Origin: Streptomyces montanisoli
Lineage (GTDB): Bacteria; Actinomycetota; Actinomycetes; Streptomycetales; Streptomycetaceae
Length of the DNA stretch: 62,963 bases
Direction of reading: 5' to 3'
Assembly: GCF_017813245.1 (NCBI RefSeq)
Contig: NZ_JAGIQL010000018.1
Location: forward strand, 1-62,963
The notes beneath the pieces were generated by a model that was given only the letters and a program-made list of their open reading frames with translations, made no database searches and was not told where the DNA came from. Positions 7,539-15,294 of the stretch are shown in pieces; position 1 is the first letter of the stretch; the number at the start of each line of letters is the position of its first letter. A program made the translations under genes and the position numbers.

Positions 7539-7575
7539 GAGGGGTGAGCCCCGTCACATACGGTGCTCACCCCTC
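7539..7575. terminator. terminator of the betaine transporter operon
   Basis: GAGGGGTGAGC (7539-7549) and GCTCACCCCTC (7565-7575) form a perfect 11-bp stem with a 15-base loop, 40 bp beyond the transporter stop codon on the minus strand. Confidence 0.75.
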
Positions 7576-7616
7576 TACGCCGTGTTTCCGGCCTCACGGC
7601 GGGCCGTCGCATCCGG

Positions 7617-10274
7617 TTACATCGGGGCCATCTTGTCCACGATGCCCGGGTGCTTGGAGACCCACGCGTTGACCGCGTCCTCCGCGTGCGCGGTTCCGCC
7701 GGCCTTCTGGATCTGGTTCTCCAGGTCGCCCAGCTGTGAACGGCTCATCTTCCAGTCCTTCAGCCACTTGGTCAGCTGCGGGTACTGGTGGGGGAACTTC
7801 TTGGTGGCCACCGTGGTCAGGTTGTCACCGGTGCCGAACGCCTTCTTCGGGTCGGCCAGCCGCGTCAGGTCGTACGCGCTGTAGGCCCAGTGCGGCGACC
7901 ACAGCACGACCGCGACCGGCTTCTTCTTCGCGTAGTCGCGCTTGAGCTCCGACAGCATGCCGGGGGTCGAGCCGTTGACGACCTTGTACTCCTTGTCGAG
8001 GCCGTACGCGGGCAGCACCTTGTTCTTGAGGATGTTCATCTCCTCGGTGCCCGGCTCGATCCCGATGATGCGGTTGCCGAACTCCTTGCCCTTGCCCTTG
8101 AGGTCGCTGAACGACTTGACGCCCTTGACGTAGCTGGGCACCGCGACGTCCAGCGAGGTGGGCCCGTACCAGTAGCCGATCTTGGTGAGCTTGTCGTGGT
8201 ACTTGTCCCAGTAGTGCTTCTGTGCGTGCGGCAGCCAGCCGTCGAACTGGACGTCCAACTGGCCCTGGGAGAGCGCGGTGTACATCGGGCCCACGTCGAA
8301 CTGCTTGAGGTTCATCGTGTAGCCGCGCTGCTTGAGGACGGCCTTCCACAGGTAGGTGGCGGCGATGTCCTCTTCCCACGGGAACCACGCCACGTTGAGC
8401 GGGCGCGCCGCCTCCTTGGCGACGGCCGCCTGGACGTCCTTGTTCTGCTTCGGGACGGGGACCCACTTGTCGACCAGGCCCGGGTTGGCCTTGAGCCAGG
8501 TCTTGACGGCCTCGGGCTCGTGGCCGGTGCCGGACTTCTGGATCTGCGCCTCGAGATCGCTGAGCTGCTTCTCGCTCATCTTGAAGTCCTTCAGCCACTT
8601 GGCGACCTTCGGGTCGTCCTGGCTGAAGCCCTTGCGGGCGATCATGTGGATGCTGTCGCCCTTGCCCCAGGCGTTCTTGGGGTCGGCGAGCTTCGTCAGC
8701 TTGTACGTGCTGTAGGCCCAGTGCGGCGACCACAGCACGACCGCGATCGGCTTCTTCTTGGCGTAGTCGCGCTTGAGCTCCGACAGCATGCTGGGCGTGG
8801 AGCCGTTGGTGAGCTTGTACTCCTTGTCGAGCCCGTACGCCTTGAGGACCTTGCTCTTGAGCAGGCCCATCTCACCGGCGCTGGGCTCGATGCCGATGAT
8901 CCGGCCGCCGAACTCGGCGCTCTTGCCCTTGAGGTCGGCCATGGTCTTGACGCCCTTGACGTAGCTGGGGACCGCGATCTCCAGCGACGTCTGGTCGTAC
9001 CACTTGCCCATGTCCTCCAGCTTGCTGCCGTACTTCTTCCAGTACGCGGCGTGGGTGGTGGGTAGCCAGGAGTCGGTCTGCAGGTCGATCTGGCCGTTGG
9101 CCTGGCCCTGGTAGAGCGAGCCGGCCTCGTACTGCTTGACGTTGACCTTGTAGCCGCGCTCCTGGAGCATCTCCTGCCACAGGAAGGTCGTGGCGATGCC
9201 CTCGTCCCACGGGATGTAGCCCATGCTGATGGTCTTGCCGTGGCCCACGTTCGCCGAGTCGGCCGAGGTGGCCGTGTTGGCCGTCGAGTCGGGCCCCGAT
9301 CCGCCGAACAGGCCGAGGCCGCCGGCCACGAGCGCGAGGACGACCACGCCGGAGAGCGCGACGACGGGCTGCGGCCGGTGCTGGAAGATCTTCATCCCCT
9401 TGGCGCTGCCGGCCAGCTCCCTCGCCTTGGCAAGGGTGCGGCGGCCGAGCGGCGAGACCTGCTGGCCGAGGGCGCCGGTCATCCGGTCCAGGTAGATGGC
9501 GAGGATGACGATGGAGATGCCGGCCTCGAAGCCGAGGCCGATGTTGACGTTGCCGATGGCCTGGAAGACGTCGCCGCCGAGGCCGCCGCCGCCGACCATG
9601 CCGGCGATGACCACCATGGACAGCGCCAGCATCACGTTCTGGGTGACACCGGCCATGACCGTCTGCATGGCGAGCGGCAGCTGCACGCGCAGCAGGGTCT
9701 GGCGGGGCGGCGTGCCGAACGCGTCGGCCGCCTCGACCAGTTCCTCGTCGACCTGCCGGATGCCCAGCTCGGTCATGCGGACGCCGGGCGGCAGCGCGAA
9801 GACGATCGTCGCGATGATGCCGGGCACGACGCCGACTCCGAAGAAGATGACGCCCGGGATCAGGTAGACCATGGCGGGCATGGTCTGCATGAAGTCGAGG
9901 ATCGGCCGGAAGACCGAGCTGACCGTCTTCGACTTGGCCGCCCACACGCCGAGCGGCACGCCGATGACCAGGGTGAGGACCGTCGCGACGAGCACGAGCG
10001 ACAGCGTCTGCATCGAGTGGTCCCACAACTCGATGGAGTCGATCAACGCGAAGCCGACGAACGCCAGCACGCCGGCGGTCAGGTTGCGCAGCCACCAGGC
10101 GATGACCGCGAGTATGCCCGCGAGCAGGAGGGGCTGGGGGGCCGACAGGACGTCGAATATCCAGCCGTAGAGGTGGTTGACGAGCCAGGAGACGGCGTCG
10201 AAAAGCCACGACAGGTTGTGCTGGAGCCAGTCGACGGCGCTGTTGACCCAGTCGCCCAGAGGAAGCCTAGGCAC
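7617..10274 (-). CDS. glycine betaine/proline-type ABC permease fused to two substrate-binding domains
   Basis: The 885-residue fusion begins with an OpuAB/ProW-like permease (several membrane helices within about residues 10-290, with the coupling region ELVEAADAFGTPPRQTLLRVQLP). A further membrane anchor follows near residue 310 (VVALSGVVVLALVAGGLG). Two tandem OpuAC-type receptor domains come next, the first opening with GYIPWDEGIATTFLWQ and the second with AWFPWEEDIAATYLWK. Each repeats SYVKGVK, RIIGIEP, AYGLDKEYK, MLSELKRDYAKKKP and VLWSPHWAYS, so they arose by duplication. Conserved Trp residues suit binding of quaternary ammonium compounds. GTG at 10274 overlaps the end of the ATPase gene by 8 bp (GTGCCTAG), implying coupled translation. 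Confidence 0.92.
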   Translation of the reverse strand: MPRLPLGDWVNSAVDWLQHNLSWLFDAVSWLVNHLYGWIFDVLSAPQPLLLAGILAVIAWWLRNLTAGVLAFVGFALIDSIELWDHSMQTLSLVLVATVLTLVIGVPLGVWAAKSKTVSSVFRPILDFMQTMPAMVYLIPGVIFFGVGVVPGIIATIVFALPPGVRMTELGIRQVDEELVEAADAFGTPPRQTLLRVQLPLAMQTVMAGVTQNVMLALSMVVIAGMVGGGGLGGDVFQAIGNVNIGLGFEAGISIVILAIYLDRMTGALGQQVSPLGRRTLAKARELAGSAKGMKIFQHRPQPVVALSGVVVLALVAGGLGLFGGSGPDSTANTATSADSANVGHGKTISMGYIPWDEGIATTFLWQEMLQERGYKVNVKQYEAGSLYQGQANGQIDLQTDSWLPTTHAAYWKKYGSKLEDMGKWYDQTSLEIAVPSYVKGVKTMADLKGKSAEFGGRIIGIEPSAGEMGLLKSKVLKAYGLDKEYKLTNGSTPSMLSELKRDYAKKKPIAVVLWSPHWAYSTYKLTKLADPKNAWGKGDSIHMIARKGFSQDDPKVAKWLKDFKMSEKQLSDLEAQIQKSGTGHEPEAVKTWLKANPGLVDKWVPVPKQNKDVQAAVAKEAARPLNVAWFPWEEDIAATYLWKAVLKQRGYTMNLKQFDVGPMYTALSQGQLDVQFDGWLPHAQKHYWDKYHDKLTKIGYWYGPTSLDVAVPSYVKGVKSFSDLKGKGKEFGNRIIGIEPGTEEMNILKNKVLPAYGLDKEYKVVNGSTPGMLSELKRDYAKKKPVAVVLWSPHWAYSAYDLTRLADPKKAFGTGDNLTTVATKKFPHQYPQLTKWLKDWKMSRSQLGDLENQIQKAGGTAHAEDAVNAWVSKHPGIVDKMAPM

Positions 10275-11418
10275 TGGCCACCGCCTTGCCCGTGGTGCCG
10301 GCCGCATCGGCGGCACCGCTGCCCGAGGCCGCTGACGCGGCGTCGGTCGGGGTCATGGGCTCGCCGAGCACGGCGAGCAGCCGCGCCCTCGGCACGACGC
10401 CCACGAGCGCACCGTCCTCGCCGGTGACGGCGACGGCGACGCCGCTGGTGGAGCACGGCGTGAACAGCTCGATGATCGGCGTGTCCTCGGAGACGGTCGC
10501 GGGCGCGGCCGCGAGGACGTCCTCGGCGGTGCGCAGCGTGCGGCCGTCGTCCGTCTTGCCCCCGAAGGCCGTCTCGGGCTCGGCCATGATGGCGCCCGCG
10601 GTGAGCACCCTGGACCGGTCGACGTCCTGCGTGAAGGAGGCGACGTAGTCGTTGGCCGGGGTGACGAGGATGTCCTCGGCGGTCCCCTGCTGGACGATCT
10701 CGCCGTCGCGCATCACGGCGATGCGGTCGCCGAGGCGCATGGCCTCGTTGAGGTCGTGGGTGATGAAGACGATGGTCTTCTTCAGCCGCTTCTGCAGGGT
10801 CAGCAGCTGATCCTGCATGTCGCGCCTGATCAGCGGGTCGAGGGCGCTGAACGACTCGTCCATGAGGAGCATGTCGGCGTCCGTGGCGAGCGCGCGGGCG
10901 AGGCCGACGCGCTGCTGCATGCCGCCGGACAGCTCGTCGGGCCAGGACTTCTCCCAGCCGCCGAGACCGGTCATCTCCAGCGCCTCGCGGGCGTGCGCCT
11001 CGCGCTCCTTGCGCGGCTTGCCCTGGACTTCGAGGCCGTAGGCCGCGTTCTCCAGGACGCTGCGGTGGGGGAAGAGCGCGAAGTGCTGGAAGACCATGCT
11101 GATCTTCGTCGAGCGCACGTCGCGCAGGCCCTCCTTGGACAGGGCCGTGAGGTCCTGCCCGTCGAAGAGGACGCGTCCCGACGTGGGTTCGAGCAGCCCG
11201 TTGAGCATCCGCAGCAAGGTGGACTTGCCGGAGCCCGACAAGCCCATCACCACGAAGATCTGCCCCGGCTCGACCGTGAAGGATGCGTCGATGACCGCGG
11301 CGGTCGTACCGTCGGCGCGAAGCTCCTCGCGGCCTGAACCGTCTCGGAGCTTCGTCACGGCTTCATCTGGTCGTCTGCCGAAGACTTTGTACAGGTGTTC
11401 GGCTTCAAGCCTGGACAC
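10267..11418 (-). CDS. glycine betaine/proline-type ABC ATPase with CBS region
   Basis: The 383-residue ATPase is of the ProV/OpuAA type. Walker A is GLSGSGKST (residues 59-67), the signature is LSGGMQQR, and Walker B is LLMDES. The C-terminal quarter resembles a CBS-domain regulatory module (from about residue 290), ending in an Ala/Gly/Thr-rich tail. It powers the fused permease-receptor encoded by the next gene, giving a complete compatible-solute importer from two genes. The GTG at 11418 is placed by homology, with GTGAGG just upstream. A Crp-like palindrome lies 164 bp upstream. Confidence 0.92.
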   Translation of the reverse strand: MSRLEAEHLYKVFGRRPDEAVTKLRDGSGREELRADGTTAAVIDASFTVEPGQIFVVMGLSGSGKSTLLRMLNGLLEPTSGRVLFDGQDLTALSKEGLRDVRSTKISMVFQHFALFPHRSVLENAAYGLEVQGKPRKEREAHAREALEMTGLGGWEKSWPDELSGGMQQRVGLARALATDADMLLMDESFSALDPLIRRDMQDQLLTLQKRLKKTIVFITHDLNEAMRLGDRIAVMRDGEIVQQGTAEDILVTPANDYVASFTQDVDRSRVLTAGAIMAEPETAFGGKTDDGRTLRTAEDVLAAAPATVSEDTPIIELFTPCSTSGVAVAVTGEDGALVGVVPRARLLAVLGEPMTPTDAASAASGSGAADAAGTTGKAVASA

Positions 11419-11581
11419 ATAAACCTCACGAGTCGAACGGAAAAAACGGCCGGCCACCCCCGCCGGGCGGGCCGTGGAGCGGCACGGGTTCGGCCCTCTG
11501 ACCCGCTGTGGCGTGGTGAAGAGTGCGGGGCGGGTCCGCTCCGCATCCGCGCCTGCCCTCGCTTGTACATACCAAACTTTT

Positions 11582-11599
11582 ATGTGAACTACGTCACAT
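11582..11599. promoter_or_regulatory. Crp-like palindrome between transporter and exonuclease genes
   Basis: ATGTGA-ACTACG-TCACAT is a perfect 6+6 inverted repeat. It fits TGTGA-N6-TCACA and also GTG-N6-GNCAC, the motif I recall for Streptomyces Crp. It lies in the divergent gap, 164 bp from the transporter start and 69 bp from the exonuclease start, in a locally AT-rich stretch. Confidence 0.5.
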
Positions 11600-11667
11600 C
11601 GCTTTGGCGTGTCGCCGTCGCACGTGGGACACGGCGTGTGTCAGTGGCCTACGGCATCATCGGTGAC

Positions 11668-12588
11668 GTGACGCGACGCCTGATGCTCCTCGATACCGCA
11701 TCCCTCTATTTCCGTGCTTACTTCGGCGTGCCCGACTCGGTGCGCGCGCCGGACGGCACGCCGGTCAACGCCGTGCGCGGCCTGCTCGACTTCATCGCCC
11801 GCCTCGTGCAGGACCACCGCCCGGACTCCCTGGTGGCCTGCATGGACGCGGACTGGCGCCCGCAGTGGCGCGTCGACCTGATCCCCTCGTACAAGGCGCA
11901 CCGGGTGGCCGAGGCTCGCCCAGAGGGCGCCGACGAGGAGGAGGTGCCCGACACGCTCTCGCCGCAGGTGCCGGTGATCGAGGAGGTGCTCGACGCCCTG
12001 GGCATCGCCAGGGTCGGCGTGCCCGCGTACGAGGCGGACGACGTGATCGGCACGTTCACCGCGCGCGCCACGGGCCCGGTCGACATCGTCACCGGCGACC
12101 GCGACCTGTACCAGCTCGTCGACGACGCCCGCGGTGTGCGCGTGCTGTACCCGCTCAAGGGCGTCGGGACGCTCCAGGTGACGGACGAGTCGTTCCTGCG
12201 CGCGAAGTACGGGGTGTCGGGCGCCGGGTACGTGGACCTGGCCCTGCTGCGGGGCGACCCGAGCGACGGGCTGCCCGGCGTGCCCGGCATCGGCGAGAAG
12301 ACGGCGGCGAAGCTGCTGGACGCATTCGGCGACCTGGCGGGGATCATGGCCGCGGTCGACGACCCGCGCTCCCGGCTCACCCCCTCGCAGCGCAAGCGGC
12401 TGCACGAGGCGCGGGCGTACGTGGCGGTCGCGCCCGAGGTCGTGCGGGTCGCGTCGGACGTGCCACTGCCTGACACCGGCACGGCGCTGCCCGCGCGGCC
12501 GCGCGACGCCGCGGCGCTGGACGCGCTGTCCGAGCGGTGGGGCCTGGGTGGTTCGCTCGCCAGGCTCCTTGCCGTCCTGAGCCGATGA
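11668..12588 (+). CDS. 5'-3' exonuclease (FEN-like, Pol I N-terminal type)
   Basis: The 306-residue protein is the stand-alone version of the 5'-3' exonuclease domain of DNA polymerase I. The PIN-like core carries the metal-binding acids (MLLDTASLYFRAYFG, YEADDVIGTFT, IVTGDRDLYQLV, LLRGDPSDGLPGVPGIG), and the last segment is the helix-hairpin-helix DNA-binding motif IGEKTAAKLLDAFG. It probably trims flaps or RNA primers in replication and repair. The start is uncertain between the GTG at 11668, used here, and the ATG at 11683. Confidence 0.87.
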   Translation: MTRRLMLLDTASLYFRAYFGVPDSVRAPDGTPVNAVRGLLDFIARLVQDHRPDSLVACMDADWRPQWRVDLIPSYKAHRVAEARPEGADEEEVPDTLSPQVPVIEEVLDALGIARVGVPAYEADDVIGTFTARATGPVDIVTGDRDLYQLVDDARGVRVLYPLKGVGTLQVTDESFLRAKYGVSGAGYVDLALLRGDPSDGLPGVPGIGEKTAAKLLDAFGDLAGIMAAVDDPRSRLTPSQRKRLHEARAYVAVAPEVVRVASDVPLPDTGTALPARPRDAAALDALSERWGLGGSLARLLAVLSR

Positions 12589-12592
12589 GGTG

Positions 12593-12611
12593 TTAAGTTA
12601 GGTAAGCCTAA
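12593..12611. promoter_or_regulatory. iron box (DmdR/IdeR/DtxR-type operator)
   Basis: TTAAGTTAGGTAAGCCTAA agrees at 15 of 19 positions with the DtxR/IdeR consensus TTAGGTTAGGCTAACCTAA, and its core TTAGG-TAAG-CCTAA is a perfect inverted repeat. It lies 20 bp upstream of the siderophore-interacting protein start, where a bound repressor would block transcription when iron is plentiful. Confidence 0.8.
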
Positions 12612-12630
12612 GTGAGATCGACCAGGGGAG

Positions 12631-13485
12631 ATGGCCGTGGCGGAGGAACCGCGCCGTAAGGCACCGAAGGCCCATGAGGCGCGTGTCGTGCGCACCGAGC
12701 GGCTCACCCCGCACATGGTGCGGATCGTGGTCGGCGGCGAGGGGCTCGCCTCCGTCGCCTGCGGCGAGTTCAGCGACCACTACGTGAAGGTGCTGTTCGC
12801 CGCGGAGGGCGTCACGTACCCGGAGCCGTTCGACATGGCGCGCATTCGCGAGGAGTTCCCCCGCGAGCAGTGGCCCGCGACGCGTACGTACACGGTGCGC
12901 GCGTGGGACCCCGACGCGCTGGAGATGACGCTCGACTTCGTGGTCCACGGCGACGAGGGCCTGGCCGGCCCGTGGGCGGCGCGTGCCGTGCCCGGCGACA
13001 CGGTGCGCTTCCTCGGCCCGGGCGGCGGCTACACGCCCGACCCCGAGGCCGACTGGCACCTCCTCGCGGGCGACGAGAGCGCGCTGCCGGCGATCGCGGC
13101 CGCGCTGGAGCGCGTCCCGTCCGGCGTCCCGGTGCACGCGTTCGTGGAGATCGAGGAGGCGGCCGAGGAGCAGAAGGTCGCCTGCCCCGACGGGGTCGAC
13201 GTGACGTGGCTGCACCGGGGCGGGCGCCCCGTGGGCGAGGCGGTGGTGGCCGCCGTGCGCGGTCTTGACTTCCCCGCCGGCGCGGTGCACGCGTTCGTGC
13301 ACGGCGAGGCGGCGTTCGTCAAGGACCTGCGCCGGCACCTGCGCCACGAGCGGCAGGTGCCCCGGGAGCGGCTGTCCGTGTCGGGTTACTGGCGCCAGGG
13401 CCACACGGACGAGGCGTGGCGCGCCGTCAAGCGTGAGTGGAACGCGGCGGTGGAGCGGGAGCAGGAGGGCGCCGCCGGCGCCTGA
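12631..13485 (+). CDS. siderophore-interacting protein (FAD-dependent ferric reductase family)
   Basis: The 284-residue protein belongs to the SIP/ViuB family, which uses NAD(P)H and FAD to reduce ferric siderophores in the cytosol and free the iron. The FAD-binding RTYTVR motif is at residues 85-90, followed by HGDEGLAGPWA (107-117) and the NAD(P)H-domain GDESALPAI (148-156). The C-terminus, ERLSVSGYWRQGHTDEAW, is typical. The ATG at 12631 has GGGGAG upstream. An iron box in its promoter predicts repression by a DmdR/IdeR-type regulator. It is a monocistronic unit; no siderophore genes are adjacent. Confidence 0.93.
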   Translation: MAVAEEPRRKAPKAHEARVVRTERLTPHMVRIVVGGEGLASVACGEFSDHYVKVLFAAEGVTYPEPFDMARIREEFPREQWPATRTYTVRAWDPDALEMTLDFVVHGDEGLAGPWAARAVPGDTVRFLGPGGGYTPDPEADWHLLAGDESALPAIAAALERVPSGVPVHAFVEIEEAAEEQKVACPDGVDVTWLHRGGRPVGEAVVAAVRGLDFPAGAVHAFVHGEAAFVKDLRRHLRHERQVPRERLSVSGYWRQGHTDEAWRAVKREWNAAVEREQEGAAGA

Positions 13486-13558
13486 GCCACGCCGTGAGCC
13501 ACGCCGAGGGGACCGGCTCGGCGGGCCCGGCCGTGCGAGTGGCGGCAGGATGCCGTCC

Positions 13559-14926
13559 ATGACCGTTTCCGTGGCCCTGTTCACCTCCGACCTGCGCGTG
13601 CACGACCAGCCGGTGCTGCGCGCCGCGCTGCGCGCCGCGGACCAGGTGGTCCCGCTGTTCGTCCTCGACCGCGGCATCGCGCGGGCCGGGTTCGACGCGC
13701 CCAACCGGCGCGCCTTCCTCGCCGACTGCCTCGCCGCGCTCGACGCGGGCCTGCGGGAGCGCGGCGGACGGCTCGTCGTCCGGACGGGTGACACCGCGAC
13801 GGAGGTGCGCCGGGTGGCCGGGGAGACCGGCGCGCGCGAGGTCCACGTCGCGGCCGGAGTCAGCCGGTACGCGCTGGACCGCGAGAGGCGGCTGCGCGAG
13901 GCGCTGTCCGGCACGGACTGCGCACTGCACGCGCACGACGCCGTCGTCACGGCCCTCCCGCCCGGCCAGGTGACCCCCTCGTCCGGCGACCACTTCGCGG
14001 TGTTCACCCCCTACTTCAGGCGCTGGCAGGAAGCGGGGGTGCGGGACGCTCTCGGCGCGCCCCGTTCGATCGACGTGCCGTCGCTCGACGGTGACGCGCC
14101 GCCGCGCCGCGACGCGGTGTCCGGCGTCTCCCCCGGCGTTCCCGAGGGCGGCGAGAGCGCGGCGCGCGCGAAGCTCACGGCGTGGCTGCGCGACGGCGTC
14201 GAGGACTACGAGGACCGCCACGACGACCTGCCGGGCGACGCCACGTCACGTCTCTCCCCCTACCTGCACTTCGGCTGCCTCTCGCCCGCGGAGTCGGTGC
14301 ACCGGGCGCGGCGCAAGGGCGGCCCGGGGGCGGACGCGTTCGTACGGCAGCTGGCCTGGCGCGACTTCCACCACCAGGTGCTCGCGGCACGGCCCGCGGT
14401 GTCCTGGTCCGACTACCGCGAGCGCGGGGACCGGTGGCGCGACGACGCCGGCACCGAGGCGGCGGTCGAGGCGTGGCGGCAGGGCCGCACGGGCTACCCG
14501 ATCGTGGACGCCGCAATGCGGCAGCTGCGCCACGAGGGGTGGATGCACAACCGCGGCCGGCTGCTGGTGGCGAGCTTCCTCACCAAGACGCTGTACGCGG
14601 ACTGGCGCACGGGCGCCCGCCACTTCCTCGACCTGCTCGTGGACGGCGACATCGCCAACAACCAGATGAACTGGCAGTGGGTCGCGGGCACGGGCACGGA
14701 CACCCGCCCCAACCGGGTGCTGAACCCGCTCACGCAGGCGAAGCGGTTCGACCCGCGGGGCGCGTACGTGCGCCGCTGGGTGCCGGAGCTCGCGGACGTG
14801 GAAGGCGCGGCGGTCCACCAGCCGTGGCGCCTGCCCGAGAAGGAGCGCGCCGCGCTGGACTACCCGGACCCGATCGTGGACCTGTCGGAGGCCCGAGACC
14901 GCTTCCTGCGAGCCCGCAAGCCCTGA
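13559..14926 (+). CDS. phr: deoxyribodipyrimidine photolyase (class I, cryptochrome family)
   Basis: The 455-residue flavoprotein repairs UV-induced cyclobutane pyrimidine dimers using blue light. The N-terminal antenna-binding alpha/beta domain starts at VALFTSDLRVHDQPVL. The C-terminal FAD domain has SRLSPYLHFGCLSP, QLAWRDFHHQVL, GYPIVDAAMRQLRHEGWMHN, and the DGDIANNQMNWQWVAGTGTD block that contacts FAD and DNA. Its length is normal. The ATG at 13559 has AGGA 9 bases upstream; an in-frame ATG at 13550 overlaps that site and is less likely. It stands alone, without a photoreceptor regulator beside it. Confidence 0.93.
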   Translation: MTVSVALFTSDLRVHDQPVLRAALRAADQVVPLFVLDRGIARAGFDAPNRRAFLADCLAALDAGLRERGGRLVVRTGDTATEVRRVAGETGAREVHVAAGVSRYALDRERRLREALSGTDCALHAHDAVVTALPPGQVTPSSGDHFAVFTPYFRRWQEAGVRDALGAPRSIDVPSLDGDAPPRRDAVSGVSPGVPEGGESAARAKLTAWLRDGVEDYEDRHDDLPGDATSRLSPYLHFGCLSPAESVHRARRKGGPGADAFVRQLAWRDFHHQVLAARPAVSWSDYRERGDRWRDDAGTEAAVEAWRQGRTGYPIVDAAMRQLRHEGWMHNRGRLLVASFLTKTLYADWRTGARHFLDLLVDGDIANNQMNWQWVAGTGTDTRPNRVLNPLTQAKRFDPRGAYVRRWVPELADVEGAAVHQPWRLPEKERAALDYPDPIVDLSEARDRFLRARKP

Positions 14927-15294
14927 CGCCCTTGCGACCCGGCGTCGCTCGGGCGAGAGCCCACCCGGGCGGGACGTGCCTCGCCCCGGGCGCTGCCCCG
15001 GCGGGCGGCCGGGCACCGGGCCTGACCGCCGCCGTGCGGCCTCGGGATTCGAGACGGGCAACCGGATCCAGCCGTACCTCACCGGGGCTTGACCGCCCAG
15101 ACCCCGGCACGAGCGACCCTGCACGCCAGCGGCCAGGACCGAGGCCGACACGACGGCGGCAGCCGTGACTGCGGCCAGGCGCGACTCAGCCCGCGTGCTC
15201 CCCCGGCAGCCGAACACCGGGACTCGGCTCGGGACGCCAACGGCCAGGACCGGGGCCGACCCTGCACGCGGCACGCGGCGCGCGCCGCGGAGGG
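14927..15294. other. intergenic region with a direct repeat
   Basis: No gene is visible in these 368 bp between the photolyase and the convergent helicase. A 24-bp sequence at 15125-15148 recurs at 15236-15259 with two differences (core CGGCCAGGACCG-GGCCGA), and GACCCTGCACGC also occurs twice nearby. This may be an old duplication. Confidence 0.55.

Noticed and set aside
7617..9210. The second receptor domain as an assembly duplication
   Set aside because: The two copies share only parts of their sequence and differ throughout at DNA level, so this is an evolved tandem duplication and not a repeated read.
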